DNA from: Janthinobacterium sp. 64
GTDB taxonomy: Bacteria > Pseudomonadota > Gammaproteobacteria > Burkholderiales > Burkholderiaceae_D
DNA length: 64,000 nt
Direction of reading: 5' to 3'
Assembly: GCF_002813325.1 (NCBI RefSeq)
Contig: NZ_PHUG01000001.1
Location: forward strand, 4,216,001 to 4,280,000
Shown: positions 7,544-16,265 of the stretch, one piece after another
How the letters are laid out: the number at the start of each line of letters is the position of its first letter
Position numbering within the stretch: position 1 is the stretch's first letter
The notes under the pieces: generated by a model
The model's database searches: none
What the model saw: only the letters and a program-made list of their open reading frames with translations
What the model was told of the DNA's origin: nothing
Program-made: the position numbers and the translations under genes

Positions 7544-9889
7544 TTAAAACAATTCATTTTTGACGGCTTCCTTGGCTTTCTCTTCCTCCGGCGTGCCGCG
7601 CGCCGCGCCTTCCAGGCTGCCGACGCCCGTGCCCGGTGGATTTTCCGCGTAGTAATACTCGTCACCCACGCGTATCAGGCCTTCGGGCACGGCGCGTTCC
7701 TCGACGGGAATGCTTTTCAATGCCTTCGCCATGTAGCTGATCCAGATCGGCAAGGCAAGGCCGCCGCCCGTTTCCCGGTTGCCCAGGTTGCGCGGCTGGT
7801 CGTAGCCGATCCAGGCGATGCCCACCAGCTTGGCCTGGTAACCGGCAAACCAGGCGTCGATGGAATCGTTGGTGGTGCCCGTCTTGCCGGCCAGGTCAGG
7901 GCGCTTCAAGGCCATGGCTTTATTTGCCGTGCCGAAGCGCACGACGTCGTTGAGCATGCTGTTCATCATGAAGGCATTGCGCTCGTCGATGACCCGGTTG
8001 GCTTCCTCGCCCGCCAGGTCCGGCTTGGCTTGCGACAGGATATTGCCATCGCTGTCGGTCACCTTGGCGATCAGGTACGGGTTGATCTTGTAGCCGCCGT
8101 TGGCGAACACGGCGTAGGCGCCCGCCATCTGCAGCGGCGTCACGTTGCCGGCACCCAGGGCCAGGGTCAGGTAGGGCGGGTTCTTGTCTGCGTCAAAGCC
8201 GAAGCGCGTCGCGTATTCCTGTCCATACTTGGCGCCGATCTTGTGCAGGATGCGGATGGAAATCATGTTCTTCGATTTCATCAAGCCCTTGCGCATGGTC
8301 ATCGGGCCATCGTATTTGCTGTCGTAGTTTTTCGGTTCCCACGCCTGGCCGCCCGTCTGGCCCGCGTCGAACGAGATCGGCGCATCGTTGATGATGGTGG
8401 CCGGCGACAGGCCCCGCTCCAGCGACGCGGAATAGATGAAGGGCTTGAAGGCGGAACCGGGCTGGCGCCACGCCTGCGTGACGTGGTTGAACTTGTTGCG
8501 GTTGTAATCGAAGCCGCCCACCATGGCGCGGATGGCGCCGTCCGTGGTGCTGGCCGAGACAAACGCCGATTGCACTTCCGGCATCTGCGTCAAGACCCAG
8601 GCGTTGCCTTCTTGCATGACGCGGATCACGGCGCCACGCTTGATGCGGCGGTTCGGTGCCGCTTTTTCCGACAGCCAGGCCGCGCCGAAGGTCAGGCCGG
8701 GGCCCGTAATGGTGATTTCTTCGCCGGCCGAGGTGACGGCCTGGAGGGACTTGGGCGATGCCTGCAACACCATGGCGGCGATGATGTCGTCGCTGTCCGG
8801 GTGGTCGGCCAGCTCCGTCTCGATCGCGTCGTCCGCTTCGGCCTTGGTTTTCGGAATCTCGATGTAGGCTTCCGGGCCGCGGTAGCCGTGGCGTTTCTCG
8901 TAATCCATCACGCCCTTGCGCAAGGCGATGTAGGCGGCGTCCTGGTCGGCCTTGGTGATGGTGGTGTAGACGTTCAGGCCGCGCGTATAGGTATCTTCCT
9001 TGAATTGCTCGTAGACCAGCTGGCGCGCCATTTCCGACACGTATTCCGCATGCACGCCAAAGGCGCTGCTGTCGGTCTTCACTTTCAGCTCTTCATTTTT
9101 CGCTTCTTCGAACTGCGCCGGGGTGATGTAGCCCAGCTGCGCCATGCGCTGCAGAATGTATTGCTGGCGCATGCGCGCGCGTTTCGGATTGACGACGGGG
9201 TTGTAGGCCGATGGCGCTTTAGGCAAACCGGCCAGCATGGCCGCTTCGGCCACTGTCAGGTCCTGGATATTCTTGCCGAAATAGATTTGCGCGGCCGAGG
9301 CGAAGCCATAGGCGCGCTGGCCCAGATAAATCTGGTTCATATACACTTCGAGAATCTGGTCCTTGCTGAGGTTTTTCTCGATCTTCCATGCCAGCAAGAC
9401 TTCATACGCCTTGCGTTTCAAGGTCTGTTCGCTGGACAGGAAGAAATTGCGCGCCACCTGCTGCGTGATGGTCGAGGCGCCTTGCTTGGCGCCGCCCGTC
9501 AGGTTGTGCAGGGCCGCGCGCGTGATGCCCAGGTAATCAACGCCGCCATGTTCATAGAAGCGGTCATCTTCGATGGCCAGCACGGCTTTCTTCATGACAT
9601 CGGGAATATCCTTGATGTGCACCATGTTGCGCCGCTCTTCGCCGAACTCGCCGATCAGCACACTGTCGGACGTGAACACGCGCAGCGGCATCTTGGGCTT
9701 GTAATCGGTCAAGGTATCAAGCGCTGGCAGGTTCGGATAGGCCATGGCCAGACCAAAGACCACCAGCAAGACGCCGACGATGCCCAGACCCAGCAGCGAT
9801 ACCAGGGCCATCAACAGAAAACGTTTGGGTTTGCTGCCCTTGGTGGGCGGCTTCGAGCCAGCGGAGCCAGCGGAGTTTGAAGATGTCAT
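7544..9889 (-). CDS. mrcA: Penicillin-binding protein 1A (bifunctional glycosyltransferase/transpeptidase)
   Basis: Class A PBP that polymerises and crosslinks peptidoglycan at the outer face of the inner membrane. Order of features in 781 aa: cytoplasmic tail, one membrane span (about 23-50), GT51 glycosyltransferase with EDDRFYEH (catalytic E107) and GASTITQQ (137-144), an OB-like insert (about 310-430), then the transpeptidase with SAFK (S479), SKN (539-541) and KTGT (669-672). All catalytic residues are intact. It is divergent from the pil operon, the same arrangement as mrcA-hofMNOPQ in E. coli. A perfect TATAAT -10 box lies upstream on the minus strand (9929-9924). Confidence 0.95.
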   Translation of the reverse strand: MTSSNSAGSAGSKPPTKGSKPKRFLLMALVSLLGLGIVGVLLVVFGLAMAYPNLPALDTLTDYKPKMPLRVFTSDSVLIGEFGEERRNMVHIKDIPDVMKKAVLAIEDDRFYEHGGVDYLGITRAALHNLTGGAKQGASTITQQVARNFFLSSEQTLKRKAYEVLLAWKIEKNLSKDQILEVYMNQIYLGQRAYGFASAAQIYFGKNIQDLTVAEAAMLAGLPKAPSAYNPVVNPKRARMRQQYILQRMAQLGYITPAQFEEAKNEELKVKTDSSAFGVHAEYVSEMARQLVYEQFKEDTYTRGLNVYTTITKADQDAAYIALRKGVMDYEKRHGYRGPEAYIEIPKTKAEADDAIETELADHPDSDDIIAAMVLQASPKSLQAVTSAGEEITITGPGLTFGAAWLSEKAAPNRRIKRGAVIRVMQEGNAWVLTQMPEVQSAFVSASTTDGAIRAMVGGFDYNRNKFNHVTQAWRQPGSAFKPFIYSASLERGLSPATIINDAPISFDAGQTGGQAWEPKNYDSKYDGPMTMRKGLMKSKNMISIRILHKIGAKYGQEYATRFGFDADKNPPYLTLALGAGNVTPLQMAGAYAVFANGGYKINPYLIAKVTDSDGNILSQAKPDLAGEEANRVIDERNAFMMNSMLNDVVRFGTANKAMALKRPDLAGKTGTTNDSIDAWFAGYQAKLVGIAWIGYDQPRNLGNRETGGGLALPIWISYMAKALKSIPVEERAVPEGLIRVGDEYYYAENPPGTGVGSLEGAARGTPEEEKAKEAVKNELF

Positions 9890-9923
9890 GCGTCGTATGT
9901 CTTTCGGTTAATTATGCCGGCCA

Positions 9924-9929
9924 ATTATA
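9924..9929 (-). promoter_or_regulatory. Candidate -10 element for mrcA
   Basis: A perfect TATAAT on the minus strand, 35 bases before the mrcA start. No good -35 hexamer is seen 16-18 bases further upstream, so the assignment rests on the -10 box alone. The rest of the 290-base mrcA-pilM gap (9890-10179) shows no gene; a plus-strand TTGAAA with TATAAG about 15 bases on (around 9980-10005) might be the pil promoter but is poorly spaced. Confidence 0.35.
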
Positions 9930-10179
9930 AGCGAGCTTGCCGGGGTGGCAGCGCGCTGTGGCGCTTGCCGGGGGCGTGTTGAAACTTGTCGATACTCTAT
10001 ATAAGCGTGTATTGGCCCGCTGGCAACCAGGATTTGGTAACAATTATTCTGCGCCAGATCACGGCCGGGCCAGATAGGTGCCGCGCGCCGCAGACACCAG
10101 CGTGAAATCCATTTACAAGCCAGCGCTGCCGGGACTAGGCTTGGGATGGCAGCAACCCCTCCCACGCTGACGTTTCTCC

Positions 10180-10821
10180 ATGAAAAACATGTCCATCCGC
10201 AGTGTTCTTGGCATCGGTTTGCTGGGCGTCGACATGGCGGACGATGCCGTGCGCGTGGTCGAGCTGAGGCGCCGGCGAGGGAAGCTGTCGTGCCAGCATT
10301 GCGGCAGCGCCGCGCTGGCGCCAGGCGTGATGATTGATGGTCATGTCGAAGATCCGCAGGGCCTGGCCAGCGCCGTGCGCCTGGCATGCCGCAACAGTGG
10401 CAGCGGCTGCACCCGCGTGGCCCTGGCCATGCCGGCCACGGCCCTGATCACGCATGCGATTCGCCTGCCGGCAGGCTTGCCGGAGGAACAGCTGGAAATC
10501 CTGGTGGAACTGGAGGCGGCCCAATACATGCCGTTTGCGCTGGAAGACGCCAGCCTGGATTTTTTCATTCTCGGGCCCGCGCCGCCGCTTGCCGGCCAGA
10601 CAGAGCGGGAGATAGAGGTGCTGCTGGTGGCGGCGCGGCGCGCCAGCGTGCAGCGCCGCCTCGATGCGGCCATGGCGGCCGGTTTGACGCCCATCGTCAT
10701 GGATAGCGAGGCGCTGGCCCTGCAGGCGGCACTCGCGCAGGGGGGCTGGCAAGCCTTGCCGGACGGCGGCCTCAGTTATCAGCTGGCCTGGGGGCTGGCT
10801 TTGCACCGGTACGCGCGATGA
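10180..10821 (+). CDS. pilM: Short PilM/HofM-like pilus assembly protein
   Basis: Recognised by position and by the PilM N-terminal pattern: GVDMADDAVRVVEL, then VALAMPATALITHAIRLPAGL, the EEQLEILVELEAAQYMPF segment, a DFFILG strand and VLLVAARRASV. Full PilM is about 350 aa; this is 213 aa. After MDSEALALQAAL (about 180-190) the sequence jumps almost straight to LAWGLALHRYAR, which matches the last helix of PilM (AlGLALR). The intervening actin-like subdomain with the nucleotide-binding loops is absent. No frameshift is seen. E. coli HofM is also short. PilM normally anchors the PilN tail inside the cytoplasm; ATP binding looks lost. Its TGA overlaps the pilN start. Confidence 0.75.
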   Translation: MKNMSIRSVLGIGLLGVDMADDAVRVVELRRRRGKLSCQHCGSAALAPGVMIDGHVEDPQGLASAVRLACRNSGSGCTRVALAMPATALITHAIRLPAGLPEEQLEILVELEAAQYMPFALEDASLDFFILGPAPPLAGQTEREIEVLLVAARRASVQRRLDAAMAAGLTPIVMDSEALALQAALAQGGWQALPDGGLSYQLAWGLALHRYAR

Positions 10822-11378
10822 TGGCCGTGGCGCAAGTGCCGGGCATCAACCTGTTGCCGCATCGGCAGGCGGCACGGCGCCGGCGCAGTCAGCTGCTGCT
10901 GTGGCAACTGGCCGGAGGAGCGGTGCTGGGATTGCTGTTGGCCCTGGCGGCGGGCGCCTGGCTGCAGCACCAGCTCGACGCGCAACTGCGTCGCCAGCAA
11001 GGCTGGCGCCATGCCATGCAGCAGGTGAATGCCGTCCTCGCCTCCGGCAAGCGGGTGCAGGGCGAGACGGCGGCGCTGCTGCTGCGCCAGCAGGCCATTG
11101 CCAATTTACAAGCGCAACGCCATGCCTGGGTGCGCATGCTGGATGTGCTGGCCCAGGCGATGCCGGCCGGCGTGGCCTTGCACAGTGTGCACCAGGAAAC
11201 GGCGCTGGTGCGCCTGCAAGGGCAGGCCGTGTCGCAGGACAAGGTCGCGGCACTGTTGCTGGCACTGGAGCAGGCTGCGCCTTGGTCCCGCCCGGCATTG
11301 GTGGAAGTGCGCGGCGTGGCCGATGGCGCCGTGGAATGGACGATACGGCTGGCGTTGGCACCCGCTGTGCAATCTTAG
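10818..11378 (+). CDS. pilN: Type IV pilus assembly protein PilN
   Basis: Inner-membrane alignment-complex protein of 186 aa that links cytoplasmic PilM to periplasmic PilO. It has the conserved cytoplasmic start (PGINLLPHR, residues 8-16) that docks into PilM, one membrane span (about 28-48, LAGGAVLGLLLALAAGAWL), a coiled-coil segment, and a compact alpha/beta periplasmic domain. ATG 10818 overlaps the pilM stop (ATGA), so the two are translationally coupled; an ATG at 10821 is an alternative. Length is normal for PilN, unlike its two neighbours. Confidence 0.85.
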   Translation: MMAVAQVPGINLLPHRQAARRRRSQLLLWQLAGGAVLGLLLALAAGAWLQHQLDAQLRRQQGWRHAMQQVNAVLASGKRVQGETAALLLRQQAIANLQAQRHAWVRMLDVLAQAMPAGVALHSVHQETALVRLQGQAVSQDKVAALLLALEQAAPWSRPALVEVRGVADGAVEWTIRLALAPAVQS

Positions 11379-11393
11379 TCGTGGAGGTTGATC

Positions 11394-12428
11394 ATGCTGA
11401 GCTTGAAGACCGCGTCGCTGTGGCCGCTACCCGCGCGCCTCGCGTGCGCCACCCTGGCCGGCGCGCTGATGGCCGCGCTGCTGCACGCCATCTGGCTGGC
11501 TGGACTGATGGCCGCCGTGCAGCTGGCGCAAGGCGAGGAAGGCCGCTTGCGCGCCGATTATCTGTCGGCGCAGGCCAAGGCGAAGCAGTTGCCGCAGTGG
11601 CGTGCGCAGCAGCGCCAGGCCGGCGCCGAGCTGGCCCAGCTGGAACAGCAATTGCCCGACCAGCAGGCGATGGCGGTGTTGTTGACGGACATCAACACCG
11701 CAGGCCAGTCGCGCGGCCTGCAATTTTCGCTGTTCAAGCCCGGTGCGGTGCGGCCGCAAACGCCGTATGTCGCCTTGCCGATCACCATACAGTTGCGCGG
11801 CGGCTATCACGCCATGGGCGCGTTGCTGGGGGACTTGGCGCGCCTGCCGCGCATCGTTACGGTGCATGAGCTGGCCTTGACCCTGGGCAAGGATCGCTTG
11901 CTGACCCTCGATGCCGTGCTGCAGGCGTATCGCTTGCCCGACGCGGGGGAACGGGCAGCGCAAGCGGCTTTGGCGTCCAAGGCGGCCACACCCGCAGCGG
12001 TGCCAGCATGGCGCCCGCTTGCCGCTGTCGCGCCGCAGCCGTACGCGGCCGCCGCCCTGGCCGACCCTTTCAATGCATTGCCGCCAGCGTCCGAGTCCGG
12101 TCAGCGTGGCAGCGTGGCGGGGCCCGACCCGCGCCGCGTGCGCGAGCCGCTGGAAAGCGTCGCCTTGCCGGCCATCAGCATGGTGGGCAGTGTGCAGCAG
12201 TCTGGCCGCCTGAGCGCGCTGCTGCTGGCGGGCCCGCGCGTGTACCGGGTGGCGGTGGGCCAGTATCTGGGGCCAGACCACGGCCGGGTCACGCAGATCA
12301 GCGAACAGGCGCTGCAGTACAAAGAGTTGCTGCCGGACGCGGGCGGTGGCTGGCGTGAACGGCATGGCAGCCTGTCCCTGCAAAGGCCGGGTGACGCCAG
12401 GGCCAGTGTGCCGGAGGCCACGCCATGA
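11394..12428 (+). CDS. PilO-PilP fusion protein
   Basis: One 344-aa frame joins two proteins that are normally separate. Residues about 1-195 are PilO-like: a membrane helix near the N terminus, a coiled coil (LAQLEQQLPDQQAM), then a ferredoxin-like domain (ITIQLRGGYHAMGALLGDLARLPRIV). Residues about 220-335 are PilP-like: DPFNALPP, the RREPLE-type linker, then the HR-fold beta segment (ISMVGSVQQSGRLSALLLAG, RVYRVAVGQYLG, GRVTQISEQALQYKEL). PilP is usually a separate lipoprotein; here the lipobox is gone and tethering is by the PilO membrane helix. GGAGG at 11383-11387 supports ATG 11394. The stop overlaps the pilQ start. Confidence 0.8.
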   Translation: MLSLKTASLWPLPARLACATLAGALMAALLHAIWLAGLMAAVQLAQGEEGRLRADYLSAQAKAKQLPQWRAQQRQAGAELAQLEQQLPDQQAMAVLLTDINTAGQSRGLQFSLFKPGAVRPQTPYVALPITIQLRGGYHAMGALLGDLARLPRIVTVHELALTLGKDRLLTLDAVLQAYRLPDAGERAAQAALASKAATPAAVPAWRPLAAVAPQPYAAAALADPFNALPPASESGQRGSVAGPDPRRVREPLESVALPAISMVGSVQQSGRLSALLLAGPRVYRVAVGQYLGPDHGRVTQISEQALQYKELLPDAGGGWRERHGSLSLQRPGDARASVPEATP

Positions 12429-13852
12429 AGCCGTCTATGTGGATGTGTTCGATGTGTTGGCTATTGCTGCCTGGCACCGCCCTGGCCGGGGACGAGGCGG
12501 TGGTGCAGGTGACGGCGCCGCGCCTGTATGCGGGCGAGAAAATCTCCGTCGACTTTCAGAACGTGGGCGTGCGCGCGGCCCTGCATATCCTGGCCGATGC
12601 ATCGGGGCAAAACATCATCGCCAGCGACAGCGTGGCGGGCAACCTGACCTTGCGCCTGCGCGACTTGCCGTGGGACCAGGCGCTCGACGTGCTGCTGCAA
12701 GCCAAGGGGCTGGACATGCGCCGCAATGGCAACGTGCTGTGGATCGCGCCGCGCGAGGAAATGCTGGCGCGCGAAAAACTGGAGCTCGAAGCGCGCGCCC
12801 AGATCGCGGAACTGGAACCCTTGCAATCAGCCATCTTCCAGCTCAACTACCAGAAGGCCGAAGCGTTCCGCAGCGTGTTCGGCCTCGATGCGGGGGAAGG
12901 GCGCAGCCGGCTGCTGTCGCGCCGTGGCAGCGTGCTGATCGAACCGCGCACGAATCAGCTGTTCGTCACCGACGTGCCGGCGCGCCTGGAGCAGATCCGC
13001 CAGTTGATCGCCAAGACGGATATTCCAACGCGGCAAGTGATGATCGAGGCGCGCATTGTCGAGGCAAACGACAGTTTCAGCCGCAACCTGGGCGCCCGCC
13101 TGGGCTTTACGGACCAGCGCCTGGCAGCGGGCCAGCCGCCCGGTTTTTCGCTGGGCGGCAGCGGGCGCCGTGCGGCCATTGGCGGCACGTATCAGGGCGT
13201 GGGCGAGGCGACGGGGCAAACGGTGGCAGGCAGCGGCGCCTTCGTGCCGAACTCGCAATTCGTCAACTTGCCGGCCGCCAGCATCAATGGCTTGCAACCG
13301 GCCAGTTTCGCCCTGAGCCTGTTTTCGGCGGCCGCCAACCGCTTCTTGAACCTGGAATTGTCGGCGCTGGAGGCCGATGGCAGGGGCAAGATCATTTCCA
13401 GCCCCCGCGTGGTGACGGCCGACAAGGTGCTGGCGCTGATCGAGCAGGGCATCGAATTGCCCTACCAGGTGGCCACCAGCAGCGGCGCCACGTCGATCAC
13501 GTTCCGCAAGGCGAATTTGCGTCTGGAAGTGACGCCGCAGATCACGCCGGACGGCAACGTTGTGCTGGAAGTGGATGTGAACAAGGATAGCGTGGGCCAG
13601 GAAACGCGTTCCGGCTTCGCCATCGACACCAAGCATGTGCGCACGCAAGTAATGGTGGAAGACGGCGGCACGGTGGTGCTGGGTGGCATTTATCAGCAGT
13701 CCGAACGGGGTACGGACAGCAAGGTGCCGCTGCTGGGCGACATCCCCGTGCTCGGTGTTTTTTTCCGCAGCACGGGCCGCAGTCAAGAAAAAACGGAACT
13801 GATGGTGTTTATTACGCCGAAAATAGTGGCAGATCGGCCAGCAACACGTTAA
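12425..13852 (+). CDS. pilQ: Short type IV pilus secretin PilQ/HofQ-like
   Basis: Outer-membrane secretin, 475 aa. A signal peptide (ending near ALAGDE, residue 20) is followed directly by an STN/N0 domain (ISVDFQNVGVRAALHILADASGQNII), a Secretin_N (N1) domain with LNYQKAEAFRSVF and IEPRTNQLFVTD, and the secretin barrel (VMIEARIVEANDSFSRNLGARLGF, LSALEADGRGKIISSPRVVT, VPLLGDIPVLGVFFRS). Typical PilQ is about 700 aa with N-terminal AMIN domains; these are absent, as in E. coli HofQ. The ATG overlaps the preceding stop. The aroKB genes lie downstream as in the classical pilQ-aroK order, but a surface lipoprotein gene intervenes. Confidence 0.88.
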   Translation: MKPSMWMCSMCWLLLPGTALAGDEAVVQVTAPRLYAGEKISVDFQNVGVRAALHILADASGQNIIASDSVAGNLTLRLRDLPWDQALDVLLQAKGLDMRRNGNVLWIAPREEMLAREKLELEARAQIAELEPLQSAIFQLNYQKAEAFRSVFGLDAGEGRSRLLSRRGSVLIEPRTNQLFVTDVPARLEQIRQLIAKTDIPTRQVMIEARIVEANDSFSRNLGARLGFTDQRLAAGQPPGFSLGGSGRRAAIGGTYQGVGEATGQTVAGSGAFVPNSQFVNLPAASINGLQPASFALSLFSAAANRFLNLELSALEADGRGKIISSPRVVTADKVLALIEQGIELPYQVATSSGATSITFRKANLRLEVTPQITPDGNVVLEVDVNKDSVGQETRSGFAIDTKHVRTQVMVEDGGTVVLGGIYQQSERGTDSKVPLLGDIPVLGVFFRSTGRSQEKTELMVFITPKIVADRPATR

Positions 13853-13898
13853 TGTCACATCTTTACGTTTAAGTAACAATGCACACGAAAGCGGACGG

Positions 13899-16190
13899 AT
13901 GGCGACTATGCGGAATTTTTCTTTAGGCAATACTTCTTGGAGTAGGGCATTGAATTGGCTGGCTTTGCTGGTCTTGAGCACCGTGCTGGCCGCGTGTGGC
14001 GGCGGTGGCGGCGATCCGACCATCGATGGCGGCAAGGGCGGTGGTACCACCGGTGGTGTGGCCGCGACGGTCACGGTGAGCCTGTTGAACTCGGCCGACC
14101 AGCCTGCCAGTACGTTAAGCAGCACCGCGCCGCTGACGGCCAAGGCGCTGGTGATCGATAAAAATGGTGCTCCGGTCAGCAATACGATAGTCACTTTCGC
14201 CTCCGACGCCACACTGGTAAAGCTGTCGTCGACCAATGGCACGGCGCTGACGGACGCCAAGGGCTATGCCAGCATCACTGTCTCGGCCTTGAATGCGACG
14301 GTCACCGGTGCGGGCAAGCTGACGGCCACTGTCGCGGCGGGCACCGCCACGGTCACCGGCGAGGCGAGCTATGAAGTCAAGGCGGCGCAGGCTGCGGGCG
14401 CCAAAATGACGCTGTCGCTGTTCAGTGGTGGCAGCGCCAGTAACGCGCTGTCGAGCGCCACGCCGCTGACGGCCAAGGCCATCGTCACCGATCTGAGTGG
14501 AAAACCGATTAGTGGTGCGCTGGTCATGTTTTCTACCGATAACGCTTTGGCGTTGCTGTCGTCATCGACTGGCACGGCGCTGACCGATGATAGTGGCATA
14601 GCCAGTGTCATCTTGCGGCCAGTCAGTTTGTTGGCCAGTGGCGCTGGTACTCTGCTGGCCACCAGCACGACCAACGGCGCCACCGCCAACAGCCAGGCCA
14701 ACTACGTGCTGGGTGCCACCGAATTGTTTGCGTCGAACCTGACATTTTTACCCACTGCTATCGCTGCTTATGGCTCCACGACCATGTCGGTCGATATCAG
14801 GTCTGGCGATAGCATGACTGCTGGCACCCCGTATTTGGGGGCTGGTGCGACTGTCCGATTCAGCTCGCCCTGCATTCTGGCAGGAAAGGCCAGCGTGGCC
14901 ACTGACGTCGCTGCCAGTAACGGCAAGGCAACGGTGGTGTATCGCGATCTCGGTTGCAGCAACACCGACAAGATCAATGCCAGCGTAGTTGGCAGTAACA
15001 GCGCCGCGCACGCCTCCCTGCCCGTGGGCTCTCCCGCACCGGCATCGATACAGTTGTCAGCCGTGAGTCCGGCAGGCAAGTCCATTGTGATCAAAGGGCA
15101 GGGCGGCTTGCTGCGCACGGAAACGGCAACGCTGACTTTCCGCGTGTTCGATACCTTTAACAAACCGCTTGCCGGCCAGGATGTAACGTTCTCGCTGGAC
15201 GACGGGGCTGCCGTCACCCTCAATAAGTTGACGGACACCACCGATGCCAATGGCGAGGTCATTACCACGGTCAATTCCGGTACGACGCCGACCACGTTCC
15301 GCGTGAAGGCGTCACTGAAGTCCTTGATGTATACGTATTCCGACTCCATCCTCGTCACGACCGGCAAGCCCGTGCAATCGGGATTCTCGATTAGCGTGGG
15401 CAAGTCGAATGTGGAAGGCTGGTCGTATGACAGTCCTTTGAATGCACCGGCTACCACCGTCACGGTTTTGCTGGCGGACCAGGCTGGCAATCCCGTTCCT
15501 GACGGTACACCGGTCGCATTCCAGAGTAGTCTGGGCGCCATTGGATCGTCCAGCATGGGCGGTTGCATCACCGCCAATGGCGGTTGTTCCGTGGACTTCC
15601 GCAGCCAGGAGCCGCGCACGGCAAGCAATCCACCCGTCACACCCTGCAACGATGTTAGCAATGGTGGTACGGCAGACAAGCCGTGGCCGGGTCTGGCGTT
15701 GATATGTGCCAGTACGACTGACGGCAGCAAGCCGCTATTTGTCAGAACGGCCATTTTCCTGAGCGACAGCCACGCCGATAACGTCACATTGTTCGATGGA
15801 TCAACTAACGTCAGGCTCGGCGGAAGCGTCTATGATCTTGGTACCGTGAAGGCTGCGGATGTACGTCAATTCAGCGTGCGGATCAGTGATTTTCAGCAGA
15901 ATCCCATGCCTTCCGGTAGCACGGTGTCGATTAGCAACATGGTCAACGGTAGCGCCACGATATTGCCCACCAGTGTGCAAAATATCTTCCCGCACAATAC
16001 CGCTGGCGTCGATGACAGGACAGGAAGCAACATTCAAGGTAACCAGGGAAGCTGGCATGCCGTTACAATTAACAGCCTGACGCCGACCAGTTGCACGATC
16101 CCGTTGACCAGCACGTTTAATGTGACGGTGACCACGCCGCTGGGCAATATCACCAGTTATCCGTTTAAACTGGCATTCTCTTGTCCTTGA
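13899..16190 (+). CDS. Large Ig-like (Big_1/invasin-type) surface lipoprotein
   Basis: 763-aa exported lipoprotein of unknown specific role. The signal peptide ends in LAAC with C33 as the acylated residue, followed by a glycine-rich linker. The body holds several tandem Ig-like repeats, each with a signature such as PLTAKALVIDKNGAPVSN, VTFASD and TDAKGYASITV, which recurs near residues 70-130, 180-240, about 400-460 and 500-550. This is the pattern of bacterial Ig-like domain 1 proteins of the intimin/invasin group. The C-terminal third has several cysteines (CITANGGCSV, CNDVSN, LICAST). It sits 46 bases after pilQ and may be cotranscribed. An adhesive or pilus-associated role is an inference. 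Confidence 0.75.
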   Translation: MATMRNFSLGNTSWSRALNWLALLVLSTVLAACGGGGGDPTIDGGKGGGTTGGVAATVTVSLLNSADQPASTLSSTAPLTAKALVIDKNGAPVSNTIVTFASDATLVKLSSTNGTALTDAKGYASITVSALNATVTGAGKLTATVAAGTATVTGEASYEVKAAQAAGAKMTLSLFSGGSASNALSSATPLTAKAIVTDLSGKPISGALVMFSTDNALALLSSSTGTALTDDSGIASVILRPVSLLASGAGTLLATSTTNGATANSQANYVLGATELFASNLTFLPTAIAAYGSTTMSVDIRSGDSMTAGTPYLGAGATVRFSSPCILAGKASVATDVAASNGKATVVYRDLGCSNTDKINASVVGSNSAAHASLPVGSPAPASIQLSAVSPAGKSIVIKGQGGLLRTETATLTFRVFDTFNKPLAGQDVTFSLDDGAAVTLNKLTDTTDANGEVITTVNSGTTPTTFRVKASLKSLMYTYSDSILVTTGKPVQSGFSISVGKSNVEGWSYDSPLNAPATTVTVLLADQAGNPVPDGTPVAFQSSLGAIGSSSMGGCITANGGCSVDFRSQEPRTASNPPVTPCNDVSNGGTADKPWPGLALICASTTDGSKPLFVRTAIFLSDSHADNVTLFDGSTNVRLGGSVYDLGTVKAADVRQFSVRISDFQQNPMPSGSTVSISNMVNGSATILPTSVQNIFPHNTAGVDDRTGSNIQGNQGSWHAVTINSLTPTSCTIPLTSTFNVTVTTPLGNITSYPFKLAFSCP

Positions 16191-16265
16191 CGCGAGGGGA
16201 ACGGGCAGTGCTGCACAGGGGGCAGGCTGCTCGTGGTGTGCGTTTATTTTCTGATTGATATAAAA

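Noticed and set aside
7529-9880. A long open frame (783 codons) on the plus strand opposite mrcA
   Set aside because: It is a mirror frame of a GC-rich gene. The minus-strand product has complete PBP1A motifs; the plus frame is rich in H, R, G, A and V with no recognisable domain.
9960-10179. A sigma-54 promoter for the pil operon
   Set aside because: No GG-N10-GC pair with the expected flanks was found in the mrcA-pilM gap.
10700-10821. A frameshift as the cause of the short PilM
   Set aside because: The other two frames in this area contain no PilM-like segments, and the expected final helix is in the same frame as the N terminus, so this is an in-frame loss.
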